Source: Hoeflea_A sp965204935
GTDB taxonomy: Bacteria > Pseudomonadota > Alphaproteobacteria > Rhizobiales > Rhizobiaceae
Length of the DNA: 64,000 bases
Assembly: GCF_965204935.1 (NCBI RefSeq)
Contig: NZ_CBDBFO010000002.1
Direction: 5' to 3' (one strand)
Part shown: positions 16,341 to 25,262 of the stretch, piece after piece
How positions within the stretch are numbered: position 1 is the first letter of the stretch
Layout of the letters: every line of letters starts with the position of its first letter
Translations under genes and position numbers: made by a program
Notes under the pieces: model-generated
Database searches by the model: none
Told to the model about the DNA's origin: nothing
The model's input: the letters and a program-made list of their open reading frames with translations, nothing else

Positions 16341-17164
16341 ATCCCGAAGATCGCGCGGCGGATCAGTCGCCAGCTTTCAGGATCGGTGGCAGTTATCAAG
16401 CCGCCGTCCGTGATGCCCGGACGGTATGGCGAGCCATCGAGGCATGCCGTGTAACCGCCAGCCTCGGTGTGGATAAGCACACCTGCCAGATGATCCCAGG
16501 GCATCAGGTTCTGCGCGCTGACAAAGTGTGCCCTGCCCGTCGCGGCCAGCCTGTACTCCCAGGCGGAACACCGGAAGCCGAAAGACATGCCGATCTTTGA
16601 AAGCCCGGCGGCGACCCGGCTTCTGAGCGGCTCTTCCATGAAGCCCCAGGACACGGTTCCAACCATCTGATCCAGTGCAACCGGTTCTGAAATCCTCATG
16701 ACCTGTTCAAATCCGTTTTCGCCGACCAGGCGGCTGCCGGCCCCTCGGACCCCGATCGCAGTCTCGTTACCGACCGGATAATGGATAAGGCCGGCAACGC
16801 ATTCACCGGCGACGACCACTGCAAGGATCGTGCCGAAGGCCGGCATGCCGGATGCGAAATTATAGGTCCCGTCCACCGGATCGATCACAAAGGCCAGTTT
16901 CGCCTCGGCGAGGCCGTCCATGATCGCCGGATCGGCGGCGGCCGCTTCTTCTCCCACGATCAGCGCATCCGGATAGCGTTCCAGCAGCGCTGCGGCGATG
17001 TGTTTTTCCGCCGCCGTGTCGGCTTCCGTCACGACATCCCAGGGCGCCTGCTTTTCCTTGATGTCGGCATCGCTCATGCCTGAAAACCGCGGCATGATCT
17101 CGTCTTCGCCGGCCTGCCTCAATAGGACGGAGAGCGATGCAATGTCCGAATCTGAAAACGTCAT
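16337..17164 (-). CDS. inositol monophosphatase family phosphatase
   Basis: The 275-residue protein has the metal-site motifs of the IMPase superfamily: GEE at 71-73, IDPVDGTYNF around D95, and PWDHLAG at 222-228. Family members remove phosphate from inositol phosphates, histidinol phosphate or PAP. The substrate cannot be fixed from sequence; the FVIDPVDGT and MPWDHLAG variants also occur in annotated histidinol-phosphatase-like members. It overlaps ttcA by four bases and shares the CTAG stop with the MFS gene. Confidence 0.85.
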   Translation of the reverse strand: MTFSDSDIASLSVLLRQAGEDEIMPRFSGMSDADIKEKQAPWDVVTEADTAAEKHIAAALLERYPDALIVGEEAAAADPAIMDGLAEAKLAFVIDPVDGTYNFASGMPAFGTILAVVVAGECVAGLIHYPVGNETAIGVRGAGSRLVGENGFEQVMRISEPVALDQMVGTVSWGFMEEPLRSRVAAGLSKIGMSFGFRCSAWEYRLAATGRAHFVSAQNLMPWDHLAGVLIHTEAGGYTACLDGSPYRPGITDGGLITATDPESWRLIRRAIFGI

Positions 17165-18069
17165 TTGGCGGCTTTCACCGGTGGCTTTGCCTGCTGATCG
17201 AGGCCGAGAAAATCGAAGATGTTCCGGTCGAGAAGGTGTGACGGGCGAACATTGGCGAGCGCTCGGATCATCGTATCCTTGCGACCTGGCATGCGCTGTT
17301 CAATATCGGCGATCATCGCCTTCATGGCATTGCGCTGAAGACCGTCCTGGGAGCCGCACAGGTCGCAGGGAATGATCGGAAACTCCATCGCATCGGCAAA
17401 CTTCTGGAGGTCGTCTTCGGCACTATAGGCAAGCGGCCGCAATACCAGGACATCACCTTCGTCATTGAGCAGTTTCGGCGGCATGGCCGCCAGGCGCCCT
17501 CCGTGAAACAGGTTCATGAAGAAGGTCTCGAGGATATCCTCGCAGTGGTGGCCGAGAACCAGCGCGTTGCATCCCTCCTCGCGCGCGATGCGATAAAGAT
17601 GGCCGCGCCTCAGGCGCGAGCAGAGCGAGCAATAGGTGCTGTTTTCCGAAAGCTTCTCGGTAACGATCGAATAGGTGTCCTGATATTCGATGCGGTGGGC
17701 GACGCCATTGCGCTCGAGGAATTCCGGCAGAATGTGCTTCGGAAAGTTCGGCTGCCCCTGGTCCAGGTTGCATGCGATGAGATCGACCGGCAGAAGACCA
17801 CGCCATTTCAGGTCCAAAAGAAGCGCCAGAAGTCCATAGGAATCCTTGCCGCCAGACAGCGCCACAAGCCAGCGCTGCGATTCGCCGGATCGCACCATGC
17901 CGAATTCGTCGATCGCCTGGCGAACATGCCTCAGCAGGCGCTTGCGCAGTTTGTTGAAGCTGACCGTCGAGGGCACGTCACGGAACATCGGATGACAGGC
18001 ATCGCCGTGCTCCTCATCATCCGTATGCGCGTTGTCGGTCTTCTTCAGAAGGGGATCGTGGAGGTTCAT
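17161..18069 (-). CDS. ttcA: tRNA 2-thiocytidine biosynthesis protein
   Basis: The 302-residue protein is TtcA: PP-loop SGGKDS at 72-77, LDQGQPNFP, the cysteine pair in YCSLCSRLRRG (C146, C149), GHHCEDILETFFMNLFHGG, and C234 in IIPCDLCGSQ. It adds sulfur to C32 of certain tRNAs using a 4Fe-4S cluster. It overlaps the phosphatase gene by four bases (ATGA). The N-terminus carries a His/Asp-rich stretch of about 25 residues before the domain; an internal start at MFRDVP (about 17985) is possible. Confidence 0.94.
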   Translation of the reverse strand: MNLHDPLLKKTDNAHTDDEEHGDACHPMFRDVPSTVSFNKLRKRLLRHVRQAIDEFGMVRSGESQRWLVALSGGKDSYGLLALLLDLKWRGLLPVDLIACNLDQGQPNFPKHILPEFLERNGVAHRIEYQDTYSIVTEKLSENSTYCSLCSRLRRGHLYRIAREEGCNALVLGHHCEDILETFFMNLFHGGRLAAMPPKLLNDEGDVLVLRPLAYSAEDDLQKFADAMEFPIIPCDLCGSQDGLQRNAMKAMIADIEQRMPGRKDTMIRALANVRPSHLLDRNIFDFLGLDQQAKPPVKAAK

Positions 18070-18124
18070 AGCTTCATTCCGGTGATGCGTTGCATACCTA
18101 TCGCGAACCGCCGGTCATGAAAAC

Positions 18125-18159
18125 AAAAAAGCCGCCGGTTGTGCCGGCGGCTTTTTTTT
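18125..18159 (-). terminator. intrinsic terminator of rpsD
   Basis: GCCGCCGG and CCGGCGGC stems around TTGTG, with A6 on one side and T8 on the other. It lies 18 bases beyond the rpsD stop on the minus strand. The symmetrical A/T flanks make it bidirectional in principle. Confidence 0.92.
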
Positions 18160-18177
18160 CTGAACCATTCGCTTGCT

Positions 18178-18795
18178 TTAGCGCGAATAGAATTCGACGA
18201 CGAGGTTCGGTTCCATCTGAACCGGGTAAGGCACATCCGAAAGGGTCGGAACGCGCACATAGGTCGCGACCATCTTGTTGTGGTCGGCCTCGATATATTC
18301 CGGCACGTCACGCTCGGCGAGCTGGATGGCCTCCAGGACCAGCACCATCTGCTTGGACTTCTCGCGTATTTCGATGACGTCACCCGGCTTGCAGCGGTAG
18401 GACGGGATGTTCGTGCGAACGCCGTTTACCGTGACATGACCGTGATTGACGAACTGGCGCGCGGCAAAGATCGTCGGCACGAACTTGGCGCGGTATACAA
18501 CGGCGTCCAGGCGCGACTCCAGGAGACCGATCAGGTTTTCCGGCGTGTCGCCCTTGCGGCGGTTGGCTTCCTCGTAGATCTTGCGGAACTGCTTCTCGCG
18601 GATATCACCGTAATAGCCCTTGAGCTTCTGCTTGGCGCGCAGCTGCACGCCGAAGTCGGAAAGCTTGCCCTTGCGGCGCTGGCCATGCTGACCCGGGCCG
18701 TACTCACGGCGGTTAACCGGGGACTTCGGACGGCCCCAGATGTTTTCGCCCATACGGCGATCGAGTTTGTATTTTGAAGAATCGCGCTTACTCAT
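18178..18795 (-). CDS. rpsD: 30S ribosomal protein S4
   Basis: The 205-residue protein starts SKRDSSKYKLDRRMGENIWG and continues SPVNRREYGPGQHGQRRKGK, with the S4 RNA-binding domain (LESRLDAVVYRAKFV, ARQFVNHGHVTVNG). It is a primary 16S rRNA-binding assembly protein of the small subunit. ATG at 18795 has AAGGGA five bases upstream and gives the standard N-terminus; the frame runs five codons further. It is a single-gene unit here, as in other alphaproteobacteria, with its own terminator. Confidence 0.98.
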   Translation of the reverse strand: MSKRDSSKYKLDRRMGENIWGRPKSPVNRREYGPGQHGQRRKGKLSDFGVQLRAKQKLKGYYGDIREKQFRKIYEEANRRKGDTPENLIGLLESRLDAVVYRAKFVPTIFAARQFVNHGHVTVNGVRTNIPSYRCKPGDVIEIREKSKQMVLVLEAIQLAERDVPEYIEADHNKMVATYVRVPTLSDVPYPVQMEPNLVVEFYSR

Positions 18796-18928
18796 CGCAT
18801 TCCCTTTCAATCGGTTTTACCGGTTTGTCTCCAAACCGGTCGAAGGAAACGCGCCCTCCTCTGCCGACTGTTTTTGCCGACTGACAGAATGGCCTGCTTG
18901 GCGTGCGGTCATTCACGGGACACGTATG

Positions 18929-18953
18929 AAAACACCGGGCTTTCCGCCCGGTG
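18929..18953 (-). terminator. intrinsic terminator of murI
   Basis: CACCGGGC and GCCCGGTG (18933-18940, 18946-18953) pair around TTTCC, followed on the minus strand by TTTT. It lies 34 bases past the murI stop and upstream of rpsD, so it closes the leftward trmJ-like/murI transcript. Confidence 0.8.
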
Positions 18954-18986
18954 ACCGCGGGGATGTATGACAAGTGGCCCGCCTTG

Positions 18987-19781
18987 TCAATGGCGCATCG
19001 GCGCAAGGGTGAGCCCAAAGCCGCTCATCAGCCGCCTGATCGCAAAATCCGGCGCCTCGGATGTGAATATCGCGACATCCGGATCATCAGAGACAACGTG
19101 CTGTGGCGCCAGCAGCGAGTGGGCCCGCCGCGCGATGGCCTCGGCCGGATCGAGCCAGTCGACCGGCCATGGCGCCAGTCTTCGGAACTGGTTGGCGAGA
19201 AACGGATAGTGGGTGCATGCAAGCACGACGATATCCGTCTTGCGGCCGTCCTGCTCGACAAAACAGGGCTCGATCTCCGCGTGGATCTGCGGTGACCTGA
19301 CGGGATCTCCGCGAATATAGGCCTCGGCCAACCCGGCGAGATATTCCGAACCGATGAGCCTCACGTGGCATTGCGCCGCAAAGGACTGGATGAGATCGCG
19401 CGTATAGGCCCGCCGCACGGTTCCGGGCGTTGCCAACACGCTCACGAGACCCGATCGTGTCCGCTCCGCCGCGGGCTTGATGGCCGGCACCGTGCCGACG
19501 AACGGCATGTCGGGGAATGCGCTGCGCAGCGGCTCAAGGACAAGGGTCGATGCCGTGTTGCAGGCGATCACGCACAGCTGTGGCCGGTGTTCTGAAAGCA
19601 GCCGGCCGAACATCGTGACGATGCGATCCTTCAGGTCCTCCTCACCCCAAACGCCGTACGGAAAACCCGCATCGTCCGCCACATAGACGAAGCACCGTTC
19701 CGGCATCAGCACCCTCGCCTCCCGCAGGACGGTCAGGCCTCCGATCCCGGAATCGAACACGAGGACAGGACCACGGCTCAA
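18987..19781 (-). CDS. murI: glutamate racemase
   Basis: The 264-residue protein has the two-cysteine racemase signature: VFDSGIGGLTVLREA at the N-terminus, IACNTAST with C74, and VLACTHYPFLANQF with C189. It supplies D-glutamate for peptidoglycan. The segment FVYVADDAGFPYGVWGEE is the typical alphaproteobacterial variant. Its start overlaps the stop of the upstream RNA methyltransferase gene by four bases. Confidence 0.96.
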   Translation of the reverse strand: MSRGPVLVFDSGIGGLTVLREARVLMPERCFVYVADDAGFPYGVWGEEDLKDRIVTMFGRLLSEHRPQLCVIACNTASTLVLEPLRSAFPDMPFVGTVPAIKPAAERTRSGLVSVLATPGTVRRAYTRDLIQSFAAQCHVRLIGSEYLAGLAEAYIRGDPVRSPQIHAEIEPCFVEQDGRKTDIVVLACTHYPFLANQFRRLAPWPVDWLDPAEAIARRAHSLLAPQHVVSDDPDVAIFTSEAPDFAIRRLMSGFGLTLAPMRH

Positions 19782-20608
19782 CGGTCAAGCTCCTCTCCCG
19801 CGACCGCCCCGCCGTCTTCGGCGACCGGTCCGCTGCCTTTTGGCTTTTGCCGGCTGAAGCGGTCCAGCGAACGGATGACACCCCGCAGCAGGCGAATCTC
19901 GGGCTTGAAGAAGCCCTGACGGCTCAGCACAGCGCGCAGATTGTCGACCATCTTCGGTTTCTTGTCAGCCGGGCGGAAATAGCCGCGCGCTTCCAGCGCG
20001 TCCTCCAGATGCTCGAAGAGACCCTGCATGTCGGCCTTGGTGGCCGGCTCCATGTCTGGATGCGAAAATGGTGTCTGCCGCCCATCCTCCATCCCGCTCT
20101 TCATCCATTCATAGGACATGAGCAGCACTGCCTGGGCGATATTGAGCGATGCGAAGGCCGGGTTGACGGGATAGGTCACGATCTCGTCGGCGAGCCCAAC
20201 TTCCTCGTTCTTTAAGCCCCACCGCTCGCGTCCGAAGAGAACGCCGCATTTCTCCCCGCCGGCAATTCTGGTGCGCAGTGCCGCAGCCGCCTCGACCGGA
20301 CCGCGCACCGGCTTGAACCCGTCGCGTTCACGCGCGGTGGTGGCAAAGACGAAGTTGAGGTCGGCAATCGCGTCTTCCAGTGTTTCAAACACCACGGCGC
20401 CATCGATCACATGGTTGGCCTTGCTCGCGGCAGCACGCGCAGTTTCGCTCGGCCAGCCATCGCGCGGACTGACGAGCCGCATTTCCGACAACCCGAAATT
20501 CGCCATCGCCCGCGCCACCATGCCGATATTCTCGCCGAGTTGCGGCTCGACAAGGATCACAGCCGGTCCGCCGGTCATCAGTTCCTTCTGTCTGTCCGTT
20601 CCTGCCAT
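19778..20608 (-). CDS. SPOUT RNA methyltransferase, TrmJ/LasT family
   Basis: The 276-residue protein has a SPOUT methyltransferase domain: AVILVEPQLGENIGMVARAM at the start, GVLFGRERWGLKNEEV, and the knot segment NPAFASLNIAQAVLLMSYEW. TrmJ methylates the 2'-hydroxyl at position 32 of tRNA; LasT-group relatives have less certain targets. ATG at 20608 gives the usual N-terminus and has GGAA nearby; the frame is open to 20782 without resemblance. The C-terminal 80 residues (ARGYFRPADKKPKMVDNLR) are the family tail that helps dimerise and bind RNA. Confidence 0.9.
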   Translation of the reverse strand: MAGTDRQKELMTGGPAVILVEPQLGENIGMVARAMANFGLSEMRLVSPRDGWPSETARAAASKANHVIDGAVVFETLEDAIADLNFVFATTARERDGFKPVRGPVEAAAALRTRIAGGEKCGVLFGRERWGLKNEEVGLADEIVTYPVNPAFASLNIAQAVLLMSYEWMKSGMEDGRQTPFSHPDMEPATKADMQGLFEHLEDALEARGYFRPADKKPKMVDNLRAVLSRQGFFKPEIRLLRGVIRSLDRFSRQKPKGSGPVAEDGGAVAGEELDR

Positions 20609-20693
20609 CAGCCATTCCGGTTCATGCGGTCTGATTGCGCGTAACTGACACAATCCGATGGCGCAAGAAAGGCCTGACAGCCGGCTTTCCTTG

Positions 20694-21608
20694 TCATCCT
20701 TCCAGCCCTGCCAGCCATTCATCAACGATTTCCGAGACCTCGGCCGGTCGTTCGTGCAGGATCCAGTGACCGGTACCGGCAACCTTATTGATCGTCAGGT
20801 CGGCGGCGAAGCGATCAAGGCCGTCGAGACAGGTCGGCCGCAATGCCTCGTCGGCATCGCCCCAGACCACCAGGTGCGGGACCTTGACCCGCAGCGCTTC
20901 CTTCGGAATGGCATAGACCGGCACCGATCCTTGGAGTTCAGAGGCAGGCTGTTCTACCGGCGGCACAAGTACCGGTGAAGACCGGTACCAGTTCAGCATT
21001 GCCTGCATGGTTCCCTCGCCGCTCCAAGCCTCGCGATAATCCGCCTTCACGGCATCGCTCATCCATCCGGCGGCTGAGAACCCGGAAATCATATTCATGG
21101 TTCGCGCGAAATCGTTTTCCCGCATCACCGCTTCGGCACGGTCACTGCGCAGGAAGGTCATGTACTGGCTTGCGGCCCGCTGTTCCGGATCGTCGATGAT
21201 GGCCTTCTGGAAGCAGTAAGGATGCACACCGTTTGCGACAATCAGCGCTCTGAGGCGGTGCGCAAGGCTGAAGGCGAAGGAATAGGCTACAGCCGATCCC
21301 CAGTCATGGCCGAACAGTATGAAGGGCCTGTCCGGCGACAGGTGATCGGCAAGCGCCGCCATATCGGCGACAAGGTGACGCGTCTGATAGGCCGCCTCTC
21401 CTTCCGGCTTGAAGGATTTGCCGAATCCGCGCTGGTCCGGTGCGACCACGCGATATTTTTGGGCAAGATGAGGCATGATATCGCGCCAGCCGCCCCAATA
21501 CTCCGGAAAGCCATGAAGGCAAAGCATCAGCGGGTCAGCGGGATCACCGGCCGATACGTAGTGAATGTGCCGCGCGTCGTCCCTGAACGTGGCTGAAGTG
21601 AATTCCAT
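20694..21608 (-). CDS. alpha/beta hydrolase, epoxide hydrolase-like
   Basis: The 304-residue protein has an oxyanion-hole motif LHGFPEYWGGW (residues 31-41), the Asp nucleophile elbow GHDWGSA (D102), an acid in VVWGDADEAL and the catalytic His in GTGHWILHERP. The Asp nucleophile with HGxP places it with epoxide hydrolases and haloacetate dehalogenases rather than esterases. The substrate is not predictable. It is a single leftward gene, 85 bases from the trmJ-like start and divergent from icd. Confidence 0.85.
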   Translation of the reverse strand: MEFTSATFRDDARHIHYVSAGDPADPLMLCLHGFPEYWGGWRDIMPHLAQKYRVVAPDQRGFGKSFKPEGEAAYQTRHLVADMAALADHLSPDRPFILFGHDWGSAVAYSFAFSLAHRLRALIVANGVHPYCFQKAIIDDPEQRAASQYMTFLRSDRAEAVMRENDFARTMNMISGFSAAGWMSDAVKADYREAWSGEGTMQAMLNWYRSSPVLVPPVEQPASELQGSVPVYAIPKEALRVKVPHLVVWGDADEALRPTCLDGLDRFAADLTINKVAGTGHWILHERPAEVSEIVDEWLAGLEG

Positions 21609-21801
21609 TCCCGCTGTCTCCCGTTTGGATCACGCCCTGATAACACAATCGGTGCGGCCGGAAACGCCCCTGGTCCGTCCTAATACAAAATGAGGAGCCA
21701 CCGTGCCTTTGCCTTCCGGCACCACAATGGTATAGGAGCCGCGAACAACACGGCTTTCCCGTGGTCGGGGTCCTTCATTCTTCAGTAACGAGGCTTTTCT
21801 A

Positions 21802-23016
21802 ATGGCAAAAATCAAGGTCGAAAACCCGGTCGTCGAGCTGGACGGCGATGAGATGACCAGGATCATCTGGCAGTTCATCAAGGACAAGCTGATACATCCC
21901 TACCTGGACATCGACCTGAAATATTACGACCTCGGCATTGAAAGCCGCGACGCGACCGACGACCAGATCACCGTCGATGCGGCAAACGCCATCAAACAAT
22001 ACGGCGTCGGCGTCAAATGCGCGACGATCACGCCGGATGAGGCCCGCGTCGAGGAATTCAACCTGAAGAGCATGTGGCGCTCGCCCAACGGCACCATCCG
22101 CAACATTCTCGGTGGCGTCATCTTCCGCGAGCCGATCATCTGCAAGAACGTGCCGCGCCTTGTTCCCGGCTGGACCCGCCCGGTCATTGTCGGCCGTCAC
22201 GCTTTCGGCGACCAGTACCGCGCCACCGACTTCAAGTTTCCCGGCAAGGGCAAGCTGTTCATGAAATTCGTCGGCGAGGACGGCAAGGAGCAGGAATACG
22301 AGATCTTCGATGCGCCGGGCGCCGGTATCGCAATGGGCATGTACAATCTCGACAAGTCGATCGAGGATTTTGCCCGTGCTTCGCTGAATTACGGACTGCA
22401 GCGCAAGGTGCCGGTCTATCTGTCCACGAAGAACACGATCCTCAAGGTCTATGACGGCCGCTTCAAGGACATCTTCCAGGCGATCTACGAAGCCGAGTTC
22501 GAGGATGCCTTCAAGGAAGCCGGCATCACCTATGAGCATCGCCTGATCGACGACATGGTCGCGGCCAACCTCAAATGGTCGGGCGGTTATGTCTGGGCCT
22601 GCAAGAACTATGACGGCGATGTCCAGTCCGATACCGTTGCCCAGGGCTTCGGCTCTCTCGGCCTCATGACATCGGTTCTGATGACGCCGGACGGCAAGAC
22701 GGTGGAAGCGGAAGCTGCCCACGGAACGGTGACCCGCCACTTCCGCCAGCACGAGAAGGGCGAGGAAACCTCGACCAATTCTATTGCCTCGATTTTCGCC
22801 TGGACGCGCGGCCTCAGTCACCGGGCAAAACTCGACGACAATGCCGAGCTGGCCCGCTTTGCCAAGACCCTGGAAGAGGTCTGCGTCGCAACGGTTGAAG
22901 GCGGCCACATGACCAAGGACCTGGCACTGCTGATCGGCCCCGACCAGCCCTGGCTTTCGACCATCGGCTTCCTCGACAAGGTCGACGAGAACCTGCAGGC
23001 AGCCATGGCCTCCTGA
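21802..23016 (+). CDS. icd: NADP-dependent isocitrate dehydrogenase
   Basis: The 404-residue protein matches the homodimeric, eukaryotic-type NADP-IDH: VVELDGDEMTRIIWQFIKD near the N-terminus, KSMWRSPNGTIRNILGG (isocitrate-binding), IDDMVAANLKWSGGYVWACK, and AAHGTVTRHFRQH. It oxidises isocitrate to 2-oxoglutarate in the TCA cycle. It is monocistronic with a strong terminator. The 193 bases upstream, shared with the divergent hydrolase gene, should hold its promoter; a very short frame there is not supported as a gene. Confidence 0.97.
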   Translation: MAKIKVENPVVELDGDEMTRIIWQFIKDKLIHPYLDIDLKYYDLGIESRDATDDQITVDAANAIKQYGVGVKCATITPDEARVEEFNLKSMWRSPNGTIRNILGGVIFREPIICKNVPRLVPGWTRPVIVGRHAFGDQYRATDFKFPGKGKLFMKFVGEDGKEQEYEIFDAPGAGIAMGMYNLDKSIEDFARASLNYGLQRKVPVYLSTKNTILKVYDGRFKDIFQAIYEAEFEDAFKEAGITYEHRLIDDMVAANLKWSGGYVWACKNYDGDVQSDTVAQGFGSLGLMTSVLMTPDGKTVEAEAAHGTVTRHFRQHEKGEETSTNSIASIFAWTRGLSHRAKLDDNAELARFAKTLEEVCVATVEGGHMTKDLALLIGPDQPWLSTIGFLDKVDENLQAAMAS

Positions 23017-23040
23017 CGAACGAAACCTTCCTGAAATGCG

Positions 23041-23069
23041 AAAACCCCGCCGCCTCGGCGGGGTTTTTT
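23041..23069 (+). terminator. intrinsic terminator of icd
   Basis: CCCCGCC and GGCGGGG pair around GCCTC, with AAAA before and TTTTTT after, 25 bases past the icd stop. Its A/T flanks allow it also to end the convergent gene that stops at 23077. Confidence 0.93.
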
Positions 23070-23076
23070 CTGATCC

Positions 23077-25119
23077 CTACCGGTTGGCTTCGACGCTGAC
23101 GCCAAGCAATTCCGGCAGCATCTGCGGTGCGGTCATGACACTTGCGGCAACCTGCGAGACGGGCACAGAGCGACCCGGGGCAATCGACAGACTGAGATTG
23201 CGGGGGTCATCGATGAAGGCCTCGGCCGCTTCCATCACCATATTGGTGAACTCTTCATTGTCGATAATCGCCAGCGCCTGCCGCAGCTGCTCGAGGAGCA
23301 GTTCACCCATAAGGTTTTCGCTGACGTCGGATTCTTCCGCCATAAGGGCAAGGGCCGTCTCGACACCGCCATCATTGACGAGCTCCAGCTCGAATGACTT
23401 GATGTTGAGCGTCGCGATCAACGCCTGGAACTGTTCCGGGTTTTCCATCACGGTCCGGGTCAGCCCGCCAAGCCGCGCACTGGCGCGAACCTTGCCGACC
23501 TGCCCGAGTTCAACAACAATGTTGTCGATCATCAGGTCCTCGGTCTCCACGTCCCAGCGCATTTTGACCTTTTCGGTCATACGCAGCACATCGATGCCGG
23601 CGGCATTCAGCGCGTCGATGGCTTCCTGATCATCGAGCGCCGCGACCGGAAACTCCAGGCCCTCCGTCGAAATCTCGATCGATGTCGGGATCGGAGGCAC
23701 GACCGTCTTCATGTCCAAATAAAAGCGGTCCAGGCTGAAATCGCCTTCAGGAACAAGACCGACAAGCGCGAAACCCGCAATCTCCGCGGCAATGGAACGC
23801 GGGCTGAAGATGCGCGCCACCTCAAGCGGATCGGGTTCGTCGATGGTATCCAGTTCGGCAGCAAATGCCTTCATCGGACCATAGGGCGCAAACTCGATGT
23901 CGCCGAAAAAGAACTTGCCGAGCGAGAATGATCCCTCGGTGCCCAGATCAAGGTCGACCGATGAGATGGAGAACTCTTCAAGCCCGTCGGAACTCAGGTT
24001 GGAAAGAACGATCTGGCCGACACCGCCGGACCCGGTGATCCCCGGATCGACATCGAACCCGAACGTGATCCCGTCGGCGAAAGCGCGTCCCAGCGAAAAC
24101 GAGCGGTAAAGGTCGATCACGGCGAGAACGATCGTCGATGCTTCCGGCTCCTCTCCCGATATGATGAGGCCGTCGAGAAGCGCCAGAATGTCGGTTTCCG
24201 GTGCCCGCAGCTTCACATTCTCGTATCCGCTCAAATCGACCGCGGCATCATAGAACGGGCTTTCGACCCGGTACCCGTTGCTTGACATGGAATCGATGAA
24301 CGGTTGGTAGCCGCCCGATCCGCGCGCCTGCGGATCAAAGATCGCAAGCAGTGCCTTGTAGTCAAGACCGGTCATGGAGGTGCTGGAGACCGTCGTTGTT
24401 TCCGTATAGGTCTCACCGTCTTCGGTTGGAACGGTGGTTTCCTGGCGGACCTGGCCGGTGCTGTATTCGGCCATCCGGCCGTCCTGCATGTCCCGGACGA
24501 CAAGATCCTCGATCACCGACACGACCTTCGCGCCTTCCATACTGTCGCCGCCGTCGAATTCGAATGTCAACCGGCCGACCCGCTCCTCGGCAAAGGACGT
24601 TTCCTTGATCGTCCGCAGCAGCGGAAGCCAGCGGCTGAACGGCCTTTGCGGATCCTCGGCCAGTTTCGGCAGCGCCGGCCAGGTCCCGTCAATCAGTTCG
24701 AAACCGTCCATGCGCGACTCCAGCAGGATGTCGTCATCCTCGCCGTCCGGATCGAGGCGCACGGTAATCAGGCTGCCGTCAGCGATCGTCATTTTGGCGA
24801 CGCTGAAAAGATCTCCATCGGCGGTCATATTGGTGCTGACCACTTCCGGGCTCTTCCAGGAAAAATCGATCTGCAATGACACATCATCACCGTCTTCATC
24901 GGGATCCGGAATCGAAAACTCCGTTTCGAACGAGATATCGAGACCGTTGATGGTCAGCGTGTCGCCGCTGGTATGTGCGGTGTCATAGGTGACGGTTGCG
25001 CCGAGATCGCGATAGTTCTGCAGCCAGGCATCAAATGCCGCCTGACCGGTCTGCTGGGCCAAAGATGGTGTCGCCGTCGCGATCAGAATGCCGATGGACC
25101 AACCGATTGTCCTGTTCAT
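23077..25119 (-). CDS. large exported protein, unknown function
   Basis: I do not recognise a named family with certainty. The 680-residue protein has a signal peptide (MNRTIGWSIGILIATATPSL, cleavage near SLAQQ) and a mature part rich in beta-strand patterns and acidic loops (DPDEDGDDVSLQIDF, DPDGEDDDILLES). Repeated segments of the type 'GLEEFSISSVDLDLGTEGSF' and 'FSLDRFYLDMKTVV' suggest stacked beta elements as in DUF945-like or lipid-handling periplasmic proteins; that is inference only. No membrane helix besides the signal. It stops eight bases after the icd terminator and is a single-gene unit, 143 bases from alaS. Confidence 0.7.
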   Translation of the reverse strand: MNRTIGWSIGILIATATPSLAQQTGQAAFDAWLQNYRDLGATVTYDTAHTSGDTLTINGLDISFETEFSIPDPDEDGDDVSLQIDFSWKSPEVVSTNMTADGDLFSVAKMTIADGSLITVRLDPDGEDDDILLESRMDGFELIDGTWPALPKLAEDPQRPFSRWLPLLRTIKETSFAEERVGRLTFEFDGGDSMEGAKVVSVIEDLVVRDMQDGRMAEYSTGQVRQETTVPTEDGETYTETTTVSSTSMTGLDYKALLAIFDPQARGSGGYQPFIDSMSSNGYRVESPFYDAAVDLSGYENVKLRAPETDILALLDGLIISGEEPEASTIVLAVIDLYRSFSLGRAFADGITFGFDVDPGITGSGGVGQIVLSNLSSDGLEEFSISSVDLDLGTEGSFSLGKFFFGDIEFAPYGPMKAFAAELDTIDEPDPLEVARIFSPRSIAAEIAGFALVGLVPEGDFSLDRFYLDMKTVVPPIPTSIEISTEGLEFPVAALDDQEAIDALNAAGIDVLRMTEKVKMRWDVETEDLMIDNIVVELGQVGKVRASARLGGLTRTVMENPEQFQALIATLNIKSFELELVNDGGVETALALMAEESDVSENLMGELLLEQLRQALAIIDNEEFTNMVMEAAEAFIDDPRNLSLSIAPGRSVPVSQVAASVMTAPQMLPELLGVSVEANR

Positions 25120-25262
25120 GATATGCCGCTCCCTGGTGGTTAGACCCGAACTCTACAGGCATCACATGTGACACCACAACAGCACCGTTTTTTGACGGCA
25201 CAGATGCGCGTAGCCGCAGCGGCTGCCGCGGATTTGCCATTTGCAAAGGAGACTGAAAACAG

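Noticed and set aside
21691..21801. Short frame with a good ribosome site before icd, as a leader peptide
   Set aside because: About 30 codons with no run of regulatory codons and no following attenuator hairpin; it cannot be supported.
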